Origin: DATJMJ01 sp035508795
Lineage (GTDB): Bacteria; Actinomycetota; Acidimicrobiia; Acidimicrobiales; Palsa-688
DNA length: 22,475 nucleotides
Direction: 5' to 3'
Assembly (NCBI GenBank): GCA_035508795.1
Contig: DATJMJ010000078.1
Coordinates: forward strand, 1-22,475
Below, one piece after another: positions 7,894 to 15,087 of the stretch. The notes under the pieces are model-generated. The model did not search any database and was not told the DNA's origin. It saw only the letters and a program-made list of their open reading frames with translations. A program made the position numbers and the translations under genes. Every line of letters begins with the position of its first letter. Positions within the stretch are counted from its first letter, which is position 1.

Positions 7894-9306
7894 GTGCCAG
7901 CACAGACGGTAATGCACTTGCTGGGCGATGAGTGGTCGGTGGGTCAGCCACTCGAGTACTTGAGCGTGCTCAACCCGTTCACGGGGGAACCCGTCGCTCA
8001 GATGCCCGTGGCGAGCCAGGCTGACGTTTCCGCCGCCGTGGGTGCAGCGGGGGAAGCGGCGATTTGGTGGAGCAAACTGGTGCCGGCGGAGCGCGGGAAG
8101 TACCTCTGCGACGCCGGCGAGCGAGTTGGTGCCGGGCTCGACGACCTCCTCAGGCTTGAAGCGCTCGAGATGGGCAAACCCGTATCAGCAGCCCGGGACT
8201 GGGCACTCGGTTCGGTCACTGCGTTCGCCGAGATGGCCAAAGTTGCCGAAGATTTCTTCAGGCAGCCGCTTGGTCCTTCGGGCAGCGCCCAGCTTCGCGT
8301 GCCATATGGGGTTGCGGGCCTGATCGTGCCGTGGAACTTCCCGGTAATGATGGCTATCGGGCAGTTGGCCGGGCTGCTGGCCGCCGGCAACACAGTTGTG
8401 TACAAGCCGTCGGAGAGATCGCCCATGTCAGCTGTGCGGTTGGTGGAGCTGATGGCTCTCCCAACCGGAGTGGTAAACCTCCTGCTCGGGGACGGCCGCA
8501 CCGGCGCAGAACTGGTACGTGACAAGCGGGTCGGAGTGGTGTCTTTTACTGGTTCGGTCGCGGCGGGCCGCGACGTCGGTGCATCATGTGGCAAGCTGCT
8601 CCGACCTGCGCTGTTGGAGCTAGGCGGTAAAGACCCGGTGATCGTTGATGCCGGCGTTGACCCCACCTGGGCAGCCGAGCTTGTCGCCCGCGCCGGGCTC
8701 TTGAACTCGGGGCAAATCTGCGTCTCGCCGGAGCGGGTCTATGTGCACCGTGATATCGCTGCTCCGTTCCTCGATGCTCTCGTGGAGGCGGCGGAGTCGG
8801 AGGTGCTGGGCGACCCGCTCGACCCGGCAACGACGCTGGGGCCCCTCGTCGACGAGCGGCAGAGGACCGTGGTGGCGAGCCAGGTTGCTGAGGCCCTCGC
8901 CGCAGGGGCGCGGGCGCTCACTGGAGGCGAGGTCCCTGCGGGGCCGGGGACGTTCTACCCTCCGACCGTTTTGGTAGATGTGACAGCGGATATGCGGGTT
9001 ATGCGTGAAGAGACCTTCGGCCCAGTCATAGCCGTCCAGGTCGTCGACACGTTCGATGATGCGATCTCCGCTGCCAACACGACCGAGTACGGCTTGGCCG
9101 CGATCGTTCTCACGGAGGACCCCGACCACATCGCACGAGCAGGAGAGGTCCACGCAGGCATCGTCTGGGTGAACGGCTGGCAGGCGTACGCCGAGGGGAT
9201 GGTCTACGAGCCCGCAAAAGCTAGCGGTCTGGGACGCACCGGCGGGGGCGTCGACTTTCTCAGCTCCCTGACTCAGGCCCGGGCCGTGGTGGTCAGCAGC
9301 CCCTGA
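7894..9306 (+). CDS. NAD(P)-dependent aldehyde dehydrogenase
   Basis: A 470-aa soluble enzyme that oxidises an aldehyde to its acid with NAD(P)+. Catalytic Cys276 lies in NSGQICVSPERV and general base Glu242 in LLELGGKDP. The oxyanion Asn148 is in IVPWNFPVMMA and the cofactor Lys171 in VYKPSE. The TFGPV motif near the end is also present (EETFGPVIAV). The frame stays open upstream to 7816, but GTG 7894 has a strong AAGGAGG at 7883-7889 and gives a normal family length. Spacing is short (4 bases), and ATG 7912 is the other candidate. Substrate preference is not evident; the family includes betaine-aldehyde, succinate-semialdehyde and general fatty-aldehyde enzymes. The gene is divergent from the hydrolase and oxidoreductase pair and may share a catabolic theme with it (inference). 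Confidence 0.92.
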   Translation: MPAQTVMHLLGDEWSVGQPLEYLSVLNPFTGEPVAQMPVASQADVSAAVGAAGEAAIWWSKLVPAERGKYLCDAGERVGAGLDDLLRLEALEMGKPVSAARDWALGSVTAFAEMAKVAEDFFRQPLGPSGSAQLRVPYGVAGLIVPWNFPVMMAIGQLAGLLAAGNTVVYKPSERSPMSAVRLVELMALPTGVVNLLLGDGRTGAELVRDKRVGVVSFTGSVAAGRDVGASCGKLLRPALLELGGKDPVIVDAGVDPTWAAELVARAGLLNSGQICVSPERVYVHRDIAAPFLDALVEAAESEVLGDPLDPATTLGPLVDERQRTVVASQVAEALAAGARALTGGEVPAGPGTFYPPTVLVDVTADMRVMREETFGPVIAVQVVDTFDDAISAANTTEYGLAAIVLTEDPDHIARAGEVHAGIVWVNGWQAYAEGMVYEPAKASGLGRTGGGVDFLSSLTQARAVVVSSP

Positions 9307-9371
9307 AAGGGCTCCCATCTCTCGACGGCAGGCCGTTACCCCCGGGCTCGGCCCGACCAGGCTACAAAGTG

Positions 9372-9395
9372 GGCCCTTAGTTGTTATTAAGGGCC
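9372..9395. terminator. Perfect 8-bp inverted repeat after the aldehyde dehydrogenase
   Basis: GGCCCTTA (9372-9379) and TAAGGGCC (9388-9395) form a perfect stem with an 8-base loop, 65 bases after the dehydrogenase stop. There is no T-tract beyond the stem. It may be a terminator or an operator, because the lipoprotein start is only about 20 bases downstream. Confidence 0.4.
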
Positions 9396-9413
9396 ACGCC
9401 CGAGAATTATCAC

Positions 9414-10037
9414 GTGGCGCGGGTTGTAGTGCTAAAGGCTGCCCTTGTCGGGGTCGTCGCCGGGGGCCTCGCCATCGTGCTCGCTGCGTGCGGGAGCGCT
9501 GCGCAGTCGGGTGTGGCCAGCCTCGGCAAGGCCACCACGACGACGGCCCAGCCGGCTCCTGCCGTCACGGGTGGCGTTGCTGGTGGCGGGGTTGCTGCGA
9601 ACGCAGGCAACGCCGCCCCGGGCGCCGGCTCCAACAGCGAGATGGTCATGGCGCCCGGCAACCCTGCCGACATGCTCAAGTTCGCACAGTGCATGCGGTC
9701 CCATGGTGTTATCGACTTCCCCGACCCAAGCTCAAATGGCGCGATCGTGGTGAGCGGCACCGTCTCGCAGTCCCCGCAGTACGGGGCGGCAGACCAGACC
9801 TGCCATGACCTGCTCCCCAATGGCGGCATCCCCACGGCCGCACAGCGGGCACAGGCCCTTGCCGAGATGCTCAAGCTCTCGGTGTGCATGCGCGCCCACG
9901 GCATCAGCGACTTCCCCGACCCCACTTCGGAGGGGATCCGGATCGCGCTCAAGCCGGGCATGCCGAGCGACTTGGTCCCGGGCAACCCCCGGTTGCAGGC
10001 AGCCCAAAAGGCATGCCAGCGGTTTGGGCCTGGGTAA
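9414..10037 (+). CDS. Secreted lipoprotein with two CMRxHGxxDFPDP repeats
   Basis: A 207-aa protein with a lipoprotein signal peptide. A hydrophobic stretch (residues about 9-22) ends in the lipobox L-A-A-C with Cys26, so it should be cleaved by signal peptidase II and anchored on the outside of the membrane. A low-complexity Ala/Gly/Thr linker follows (about 30-75). Then come two copies of a motif, MLKFAQCMRSHGVIDFPDP and MLKLSVCMRAHGISDFPDP, about 70 residues apart. Each is followed by a later Cys (DQTCHDLL and QKACQRFG), which suggests two disulfide-linked repeat units. This motif family is common in actinobacteria, often near efflux systems; its function is unknown. GTG 9414 is chosen because it gives a compact signal peptide; GTG 9429 would also work, and TTG 9381 falls inside the hairpin loop. 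Confidence 0.82.
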   Translation: MARVVVLKAALVGVVAGGLAIVLAACGSAAQSGVASLGKATTTTAQPAPAVTGGVAGGGVAANAGNAAPGAGSNSEMVMAPGNPADMLKFAQCMRSHGVIDFPDPSSNGAIVVSGTVSQSPQYGAADQTCHDLLPNGGIPTAAQRAQALAEMLKLSVCMRAHGISDFPDPTSEGIRIALKPGMPSDLVPGNPRLQAAQKACQRFGPG

Positions 10038-10192
10038 CCGGTCGGGCCTCGAGCGTCCGCAGGTAAGCCATATCGGGGCCGGGGCGAGCGTTACTCCGGC
10101 GCAGTAAGCGGCGTATCACATCGGGGTGCTCTTGCGGCCGCATCGAGCTGCCAGCATGGTGAGCCCGTGCGCCGGGCCGACCGGCTTGGCGG

Positions 10193-11005
10193 CTAGAGCT
10201 TCTGCACCGCCCAGAGCCAGCAGGCGTACTTGTGCCGGTAGACACCACCGGCCGCCTCGATCGCCTCTTGCACCCGCCCCGTTAGCTCGTCCAAACGTTC
10301 GGGTGGCAGGAGACGGTGGTCCGACTGGGTGCGCAGGAGTGACGCCCACTCGCCGGCGCTGTAGTCCTTTTCCCAGCGGTAGCAACGACGGACCGGCGTG
10401 GCGAAGGCGAGCTCGGGCGGCACGTCCTCGTGCGCCAGATGCGGCCCACGTCCGCCCATCGAGTTCTTGGCGGCGACCTCGGGCGCAATTTCGGCGTAGA
10501 TACGGTCGATTTCTCCATGGAGAGCTTCGGGCGCCTTGTCGTCCGGGCGGTTCCACCAAAGCGCCACCCAACCTCCCGGCCGCAGCAGGGCGTGGGCCTT
10601 GTGGAGGCGCACCGCCGGGTCGAGCCAGTGCCAGGCCTGCGCCGAACAGACGAGGTCGAAGTGGTCCGGCCCCTTTTCCCCCGGTCCCCACTCCTCGAAG
10701 CCACATACGTCCACCCGCCAGGACGCGAAATCGGCCAGGTTGCGCCGGGCGACCGAAGCCATCTCCGCGTCCGCTTCCACACCCACCCCGGCGGTGCCCC
10801 TGGCTGCCAGCAGGACGGTGGCCTTGCCGGTGCCACAGCCCACATCGAGGCACGTCGCCCCGGCGCCGGCCAGCGAGACGACCTCGTCCACAAGGGCCGG
10901 CGGGTAGCTAGGCCGGGCACGGTCGTATAGGCCGGCATCCTCGCCGAAAACGAGCCGCTGCGGCCGTTCGCCCGTCCGCTCCGTCCGCTCCGGTCCTGCG
11001 CTCAT
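10193..11005 (-). CDS. Class I SAM-dependent methyltransferase
   Basis: A 270-aa soluble methyltransferase of the UbiE/Methyltransf_11-like type. Motif I is CLDVGCGTGKAT (residues 52-63), followed by the acidic ribose-binding position VGVEADAEM (about 73-81). Motif IV is DHFDLVCSAQAWHWLDP. The LLRPGG motif follows, with ALWWNRPDD on the next strand. The open frame continues 83 codons upstream into the DUF4032 gene, but the ATG at 11005 directly precedes the family-like start (RLVFGEDAGLYDRARPSYP). That ATG lies 7 bp after the DUF4032 stop, so the two genes are probably one operon. The methyl acceptor is unknown. Confidence 0.88.
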   Translation of the reverse strand: MSAGPERTERTGERPQRLVFGEDAGLYDRARPSYPPALVDEVVSLAGAGATCLDVGCGTGKATVLLAARGTAGVGVEADAEMASVARRNLADFASWRVDVCGFEEWGPGEKGPDHFDLVCSAQAWHWLDPAVRLHKAHALLRPGGWVALWWNRPDDKAPEALHGEIDRIYAEIAPEVAAKNSMGGRGPHLAHEDVPPELAFATPVRRCYRWEKDYSAGEWASLLRTQSDHRLLPPERLDELTGRVQEAIEAAGGVYRHKYACWLWAVQKL

Positions 11006-11012
11006 GAGCGGT

Positions 11013-12392
11013 CTAAGCCTGGGCGGCTTTGGGCGCGCTCGTGCTTCCCTGAGGGGCGGCACCGGCGGGTGCCGGGCTAGCCGGTACCACCGGTACCTGG
11101 CCCGTCGAGGCGAAGCCGTCCCCGAGGAAATAGGTCCCGGTATCTTCGCCATAGCGCACCCCGTCCTCCGACGTTGCAACGAGGAGCGGTTCGGGCACCG
11201 AAGGCAGGATGTTCTTGAAGTAGTCGCGGGCTGCCGCGGTTGTACCGATGTCACGGCCAGCTTGTTCGGAGAGGAACCAGCGGTGCTCGAGCACTTCGTG
11301 GAACACCTCGGCCGGAGGCAGCCGGTTGGCCAGCTCCGGGGGCATCAGGCCGATCACCTTGTCGAAGACGTCGCGCAGCCAGCGGCTGGCGGCCACGGTC
11401 ATCGCCACCTTGGACCCGCCTTCCTTCTCGAGGTGGCCCCGGAAGCTGGCAATGTCGTTGAGCAACCGGCCGGCCTGGTTTTCCTGGGCGTCGAGGCCGG
11501 TCAGGGTACGCAACGTGAGCCGGTGGTGGCCGGGCTCGGCGACCCGGGTCCTGATCCTCAGGCGGTAGCCGTCGCCGGCGCTCACGAGCTCGACCTCGTC
11601 GGCGTCGAAACCGAGGGCGTTGAGGCGGCGGAGGCGTTCGGTGATGCGGAGGCGCTGTTCTTCCGGGCGGATCACGACGTCCTCTGACAGCGTCGACCAG
11701 AGCTTGTGGTAACGGTTGGGGATCTCCTCCGCCAGCTCCACAGGCTCGACGTCGGGCGGCAGTGTCCCAGCCGCTGCGAGGTCCAAGAACTCGCCCGCCA
11801 CCCGCTCGAAAGCGAGGTCCACGTCGTACTCACGCTGGCCGTCGGTGAGCGACGAATGGAGCTCGCTCGTCTCCGCGTCGACGAAGATGGCCTGGAAGGC
11901 GCCGGCGTCGAGGCGGAAGAGGGTATTGGACAGCGAGCAGTCGCCCCAGAAGAAGCCAGCCAGGTGGAGCCGTACGAGCAGCTCGACGAGGGCATCGAGG
12001 AGACGGTCGGTCGGGCGCGGCCGGTGGGGGTCGGAGTACAGCGCCCTGTAGGTCGTCGAGTACTCGAGAAAGCAGGTGCACAGGACGGCATCGAGCTTGA
12101 CCCCGCCGTACTCTGCCCGGTCGAAAACTATCCCGAGAGGCTGCACGGCCGGGATCCCGAGGTCGTTGAGCCGCCGCAGGAGGCGGTACTCGCGGCGGGC
12201 CAACTTTTCGTGCATTTCTTTCAGGGCGTAGAGGTTGCCCTGCTCGGTCACGAAGCGCACGACGTGGCGCGATGTGCCCCGGTGGCGGATCTCGACCAGT
12301 CGCTCGTCCTGCCATTCCTCGAGCGGCAGGTTCCAGGGGAGGCTCAACAGGCCCGCGGCGACATCGGCCGGGGGTCGGAAGACGTAGCGCAC
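11013..12392 (-). CDS. DUF4032 protein with kinase-like fold
   Basis: A 459-aa protein combining a Kdo/Rio-type small-molecule or protein kinase fold (residues about 20-200) with the DUF4032 domain (about 215-400). Kinase residues look intact: Lys58 (YALKEM), Glu68, Asp151 and Asn156 (WGDCSLSNTLF), and Asp172 (IFVDAE). The C-terminal 35 residues are Ala/Pro-rich and probably disordered. No membrane segment is seen. It starts at GTG 12392; GGGGTAGG lies right against the start rather than at normal spacing, and the nearby ATG 12409 is out of frame. This actinobacterial family has no established role that I can name. The repeat-rich stretch upstream (12449-12547) may be its promoter region. Confidence 0.85.
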   Translation of the reverse strand: MRYVFRPPADVAAGLLSLPWNLPLEEWQDERLVEIRHRGTSRHVVRFVTEQGNLYALKEMHEKLARREYRLLRRLNDLGIPAVQPLGIVFDRAEYGGVKLDAVLCTCFLEYSTTYRALYSDPHRPRPTDRLLDALVELLVRLHLAGFFWGDCSLSNTLFRLDAGAFQAIFVDAETSELHSSLTDGQREYDVDLAFERVAGEFLDLAAAGTLPPDVEPVELAEEIPNRYHKLWSTLSEDVVIRPEEQRLRITERLRRLNALGFDADEVELVSAGDGYRLRIRTRVAEPGHHRLTLRTLTGLDAQENQAGRLLNDIASFRGHLEKEGGSKVAMTVAASRWLRDVFDKVIGLMPPELANRLPPAEVFHEVLEHRWFLSEQAGRDIGTTAAARDYFKNILPSVPEPLLVATSEDGVRYGEDTGTYFLGDGFASTGQVPVVPASPAPAGAAPQGSTSAPKAAQA

Positions 12393-12450
12393 CTACCCCG
12401 GTTTACCATGGGCCGCCGCTCAGGCCGCCACAACTTCCAAGCGTGGTGGC

Positions 12451-12474
12451 ACGTGCTGGCGCCCGGTAGCACGT
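12451..12474. promoter_or_regulatory. 7-bp inverted repeat within a cluster of GCACGT copies
   Basis: ACGTGCT (12451-12457) and AGCACGT (12468-12474) are perfect arms with a 10-base spacer. GCACGT occurs at 12449, 12469 and 12479. The cluster is 57-92 bases upstream of the DUF4032 start, a usual place for an operator. The factor is unknown. Confidence 0.35.
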
Positions 12475-12482
12475 CGTTGCAC

Positions 12483-12547
12483 GTGGCGGCGCGTGGCGGC
12501 GGGTGGCGGCGTGGCGGGTGGCGGCGGGTGGCGGCGGGTGGCGGCGC
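12483..12547 (+). repeat. Tandem GTGGCGG(CGG) repeat, seven copies
   Basis: Seven copies of a GTGGCGG core start at 12483, 12493, 12503, 12511, 12518, 12528 and 12538, mostly with a 10-bp period and two shorter units of 8 and 7 bp. The plus strand is strongly G-rich (runs of GG and GGG), so strand slippage and non-B structure are plausible. It begins 91 bp upstream of the DUF4032 start. Confidence 0.8.
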
Positions 12548-12832
12548 GGGCTGGCGCCGGCCCGGCCGCTCACAACTCGCCACGCTGGTCGCGATCGAGC
12601 ACCGCGGTTGCGTTCTGTGACGCTTTCTCGTCACCGAGCGCGACACGGACGTCTGAGCGCGACCAAAGATCCGAAGTGAGATGGCCCAGATCTCCCCCAC
12701 CGGCCGACGAGGACGTTGCCCGACGTGTTGAGCGGCCGCGTACCCGAATTGCGGGCCAGAGCTTGACCCAGCCAGGCCCCGCAAGGCGTGTGACCCCCGC
12801 CGGGCCTCGTCCGACACCAACGTCCCGGCACT

Positions 12833-12850
12833 AAGGGACCTTTGGCCCCG
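12833..12850 (+). promoter_or_regulatory. DosR/DevR-box-like site
   Basis: AAGGGACCTTTGGCCCCG resembles the DosR (DevR) box of mycobacteria, whose core is GGGAC-4-GxCC in an imperfect palindrome; hspX-type boxes read GGGACTTTCGGCCC. It sits in non-coding DNA 35 bp before the ATG of the 61-aa ORF. That placement fits an activator site over a promoter whose transcript starts at or next to the ATG; a weak -10-like GACCCT is at 12873-12878. The match was made by eye from memory of the family motif, and no DosR gene is in the window. Confidence 0.4.
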
Positions 12851-12885
12851 GCGCCGCCGAGCGCCCGGGTGCGACCCTGAATGGC

Positions 12886-13071
12886 ATGGAGCACTATGCC
12901 TTGGAGAGAAGTCTCGCGAAGGTGAGGCGTCAGATCGACACACTCGCGTTCGAGCGTCTTCGCTGCCCTCTTGGGCCGCGCCGCCAACTGCTCTACGAGC
13001 TACTTTGCGTACAAGAGCAGGAGCTCCTCGAGGCGGTCCGAGAGGCAAGGCGCGAACCACTGGCGGTCTGA
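12886..13071 (+). CDS. Small hypothetical protein, 61 aa
   Basis: A 61-aa, charged, Leu/Glu/Arg-rich protein predicted to be almost wholly helical, with heptad-like spacing (ERSLAKVRRQIDTL, then RRQLLYELLCVQEQELLEAV), so a short coiled-coil hairpin is likely. It has two cysteines and no signal peptide. I do not recognise a family. Support comes from sensible amino-acid composition and the DosR-box-like site 35 bp upstream. There is no Shine-Dalgarno, so it would be leaderless. It is convergent with the GGDEF/EAL gene. It could still be a chance frame. Confidence 0.45.
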   Translation: MEHYALERSLAKVRRQIDTLAFERLRCPLGPRRQLLYELLCVQEQELLEAVREARREPLAV

Positions 13072-13099
13072 ACAAAGCTCGACCGCCCCGTGCCAGGCT

Positions 13100-13141
13100 G
13101 GGCGGGAGGCAAGCCGGGCGGGAGACCGGCCTGGGCGGGAG
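13100..13141 (+). repeat. Three GGGCGGGAG repeats, possible G-quadruplex and hairpin
   Basis: GGGCGGGAG occurs at 13100-13108, 13116-13124 and 13133-13141, which gives six GGG tracts in 42 bases. The same segment can form a hairpin, GCCGG (13113-13117) with CCGGC (13126-13130). It lies between the stops of two convergent genes, where it may act in termination. Confidence 0.55.
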
Positions 13142-13159
13142 CGGTGCCTAAGCGAGCGG

Positions 13160-14920
13160 TTAGACGGGAGCCGCCATTGCAGCCACCAGCTCGGGGATCC
13201 TCTCAGGCTGGAGAGGCCTCGCCAAGTAGTAGCCCTGGCCCTCGTCACACCCGAGCGCCGTGAGTTCGCCGAGCTGGAGGTCGGTCTCGATACCCTCCCC
13301 CACCACGGACATCCCGAGAGCGTGCGCCATCGCCGTTATGGCGCCGATGATCTCCCGGTCGCGGTCACTGCCACCGATCTGCTCGACGAAGCTGCGGTCG
13401 ATCTTCAAGATGTCGACGTTGAGCCGCTGCACGTGAGCGAGCGTCGAGTACCCCGTCCCGAAGTCGTCGAGCGCCAGGCGGATCCCTAGCTCGGACAGCC
13501 GGGACAGCGTGGTGGCCGCGCTCCCGAGCTCGCCGATGAGGGCAGTTTCGGTCACCTCGAGGCAAAGCTGGCCGGGCGCGATCTCGTGTTTGCCAATTGT
13601 CTCTTCGACAATTTCGACCAGGAGCGGGTCGGAAAGCTGGCGGCCGGAAACATTGACCGCCACGGTGAAACCTTCCGGGCAGCTCCGGTCGCGCACCCAC
13701 TGCGCCAGCTGGCGGCATGCCTCGTCGAGTACGAAGTGGTCGAGCGCTCCGATCAAGCCCCTGTGCTCGGCTTGCGGGATGAAATCAGCCGGCGCGAGGA
13801 CCCCGCGCTCGGGATGGCGCCAGCGCACGAGCGCCTCCACCCCGCGCAGGTTGTGCCCTTCGAGCGAAAAGAACGGCTGGTAGAGCAAGAACAATTCCTT
13901 GTGCTCGATGGCCTTGCGCAGCGCGGCGTCAAAATCGTGGCTTTCCATTGCGCTCGAATAGACCCGCTCGTCGAACATGCGGAAGCCGTCGCGCCCATCC
14001 GCCTTCGCCTCGTACATGGCGATGTCTGCTTTCTGCACGAGCTCGCCGGCATCCGCCATGGGGTCGGCGGCAATGACGACCCCGATGCTCCCCGTCACTG
14101 TCAGATCCACGCCGTCTTCGACGAACTTGCGCCCGATAGCCCGCACCGCCCGGCTGGCGATCAGGCGGACGTCGTCGTCGACACGCAGGCCCGCGCAGAG
14201 CACCACGAACTCGTCACCGCCCAGGCGAGCAACTGTGTCGCCGCGCCGTGAGATCTTGTTGAGCCGCCGTGCCACCTCGATCAGCACACGGTCGCCAGCG
14301 TCGTGCCCGTGGGAGTCGTTGATCCGCTTGAAATTGTCGAGGTCGATGAACAGCACGGCGACGAGGTTGTGACCGCGGTCGAGGGCGAGGAGAGCCTGAG
14401 AAAGCCGGTCCATCAGGGCAAGCCGGTTTGGCAGGCCGGTCACGGGGTCGTGGAGTGCCTGGCGCGCCAGCGCTTCTTCGGCCAGCACCTGGGCAGTCAC
14501 GTCGCGCGATATCCCGAGCGTCCCGATTATGTGCCCTTCGCCGTCGCGGAACGGCAATTTGGTAGTGGACACCCAGGCGTCGGCCCGGTCGTTGAAAGTC
14601 TCCTTTTCGACCTTGGAGAGGATCGGCTCGCCGGTGCGGATGATGCGTTGTTCGTCGTCGTAGGCCTGGTTGGCGTGCTCGCGGCTAAAAAAGTCGAAAT
14701 CCGTCTTCCCGATCACGTCCGCGCTGGTCACACCGTGCATCTCGCACCAGCTCTCGGAGACCATTACGAAGCGGCTCTTTAGGTCCTTCCAGAAGAGACG
14801 TTCGCCGGGCGTGGCCAAGAGGTTGCGGAGGCAGAGGTTTTCCAGTTCCGCCTTGGTCGCTCTCCCTGCGAGCAACTGGCCCCCCTCGGGGCGCTCCGCC
14901 GCGCGGCTCGTATGGCCCAT
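13160..14920 (-). CDS. PAS-GGDEF-EAL cyclic-di-GMP turnover protein
   Basis: A 586-aa, apparently soluble protein for making and/or breaking c-di-GMP. A PAS domain (about 35-145) is followed by a GGDEF domain with intact GGDEF (234-238) and an inhibitory I-site RxxD (RRGD, 225-228). The EAL domain (about 330-580) has E362-A-L, N423 (VNVSGRQL), LEVTET (454-459), DDFGTG (485-490), Lys506 (KIDRSF) and EGIET (542-546), so both catalytic sets look complete. Which activity dominates cannot be read from sequence. The PAS domain presumably senses a ligand or redox state. The ATG at 14920 lacks a clear Shine-Dalgarno. It follows the HAD gene after 167 bp on the same strand and is probably its own transcription unit. 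Confidence 0.95.
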   Translation of the reverse strand: MGHTSRAAERPEGGQLLAGRATKAELENLCLRNLLATPGERLFWKDLKSRFVMVSESWCEMHGVTSADVIGKTDFDFFSREHANQAYDDEQRIIRTGEPILSKVEKETFNDRADAWVSTTKLPFRDGEGHIIGTLGISRDVTAQVLAEEALARQALHDPVTGLPNRLALMDRLSQALLALDRGHNLVAVLFIDLDNFKRINDSHGHDAGDRVLIEVARRLNKISRRGDTVARLGGDEFVVLCAGLRVDDDVRLIASRAVRAIGRKFVEDGVDLTVTGSIGVVIAADPMADAGELVQKADIAMYEAKADGRDGFRMFDERVYSSAMESHDFDAALRKAIEHKELFLLYQPFFSLEGHNLRGVEALVRWRHPERGVLAPADFIPQAEHRGLIGALDHFVLDEACRQLAQWVRDRSCPEGFTVAVNVSGRQLSDPLLVEIVEETIGKHEIAPGQLCLEVTETALIGELGSAATTLSRLSELGIRLALDDFGTGYSTLAHVQRLNVDILKIDRSFVEQIGGSDRDREIIGAITAMAHALGMSVVGEGIETDLQLGELTALGCDEGQGYYLARPLQPERIPELVAAMAAPV

Positions 14921-15087
14921 CAGGGTTTATTCGGACCCGCCCCGTTTAACCTTTAGGGCGTCGCGGCCGATACCCGCCGTTGCTCGCCGGCACGCCGACC
15001 TGGTGGGCTGAGGCTTCCGCCCTTCTCACCAGGACGTTTTGCACCCTTCGCGGAGATCCGCTCGCCGCCTGGCGGGACTGAAGCTGT

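Larger units (their letters stand above)
12393..12885. other. Intergenic stretch of 493 bp, repeat rich
   Basis: This lies between the divergent DUF4032 gene and the 61-aa ORF. It holds an inverted repeat (12451-12474), a G-rich tandem repeat (12483-12547) and a DosR-box-like site (12833-12850). Open frames pass through it on both strands (for example 12344-13075 on the minus strand), but they have low-complexity, Arg/Pro-rich translations typical of GC-rich non-coding DNA. No gene is called. Confidence 0.6.

Noticed and set aside
10039..10182. CCGGTCGGGCC and GGGCCGACCGG as a long inverted repeat around the convergent ends
   Set aside because: The arms do not match exactly and are 120 bases apart; likely chance in GC-rich DNA.
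11006..11254. N-terminal extension of the methyltransferase frame
   Set aside because: It overlaps the DUF4032 gene in another frame and is basic and Pro-rich; ATG 11005 fits the family start.
12344..13075. Minus-strand open frame of 243 codons across the repeat region
   Set aside because: It crosses the tandem repeats and the DUF4032 start; the translation is Arg/Pro-rich with no family.
15074..15087. GGGACTGAAGCTGTC as a second DosR-like box
   Set aside because: Only the left half matches; it lies at the 3' end of the HAD gene rather than in front of a gene.
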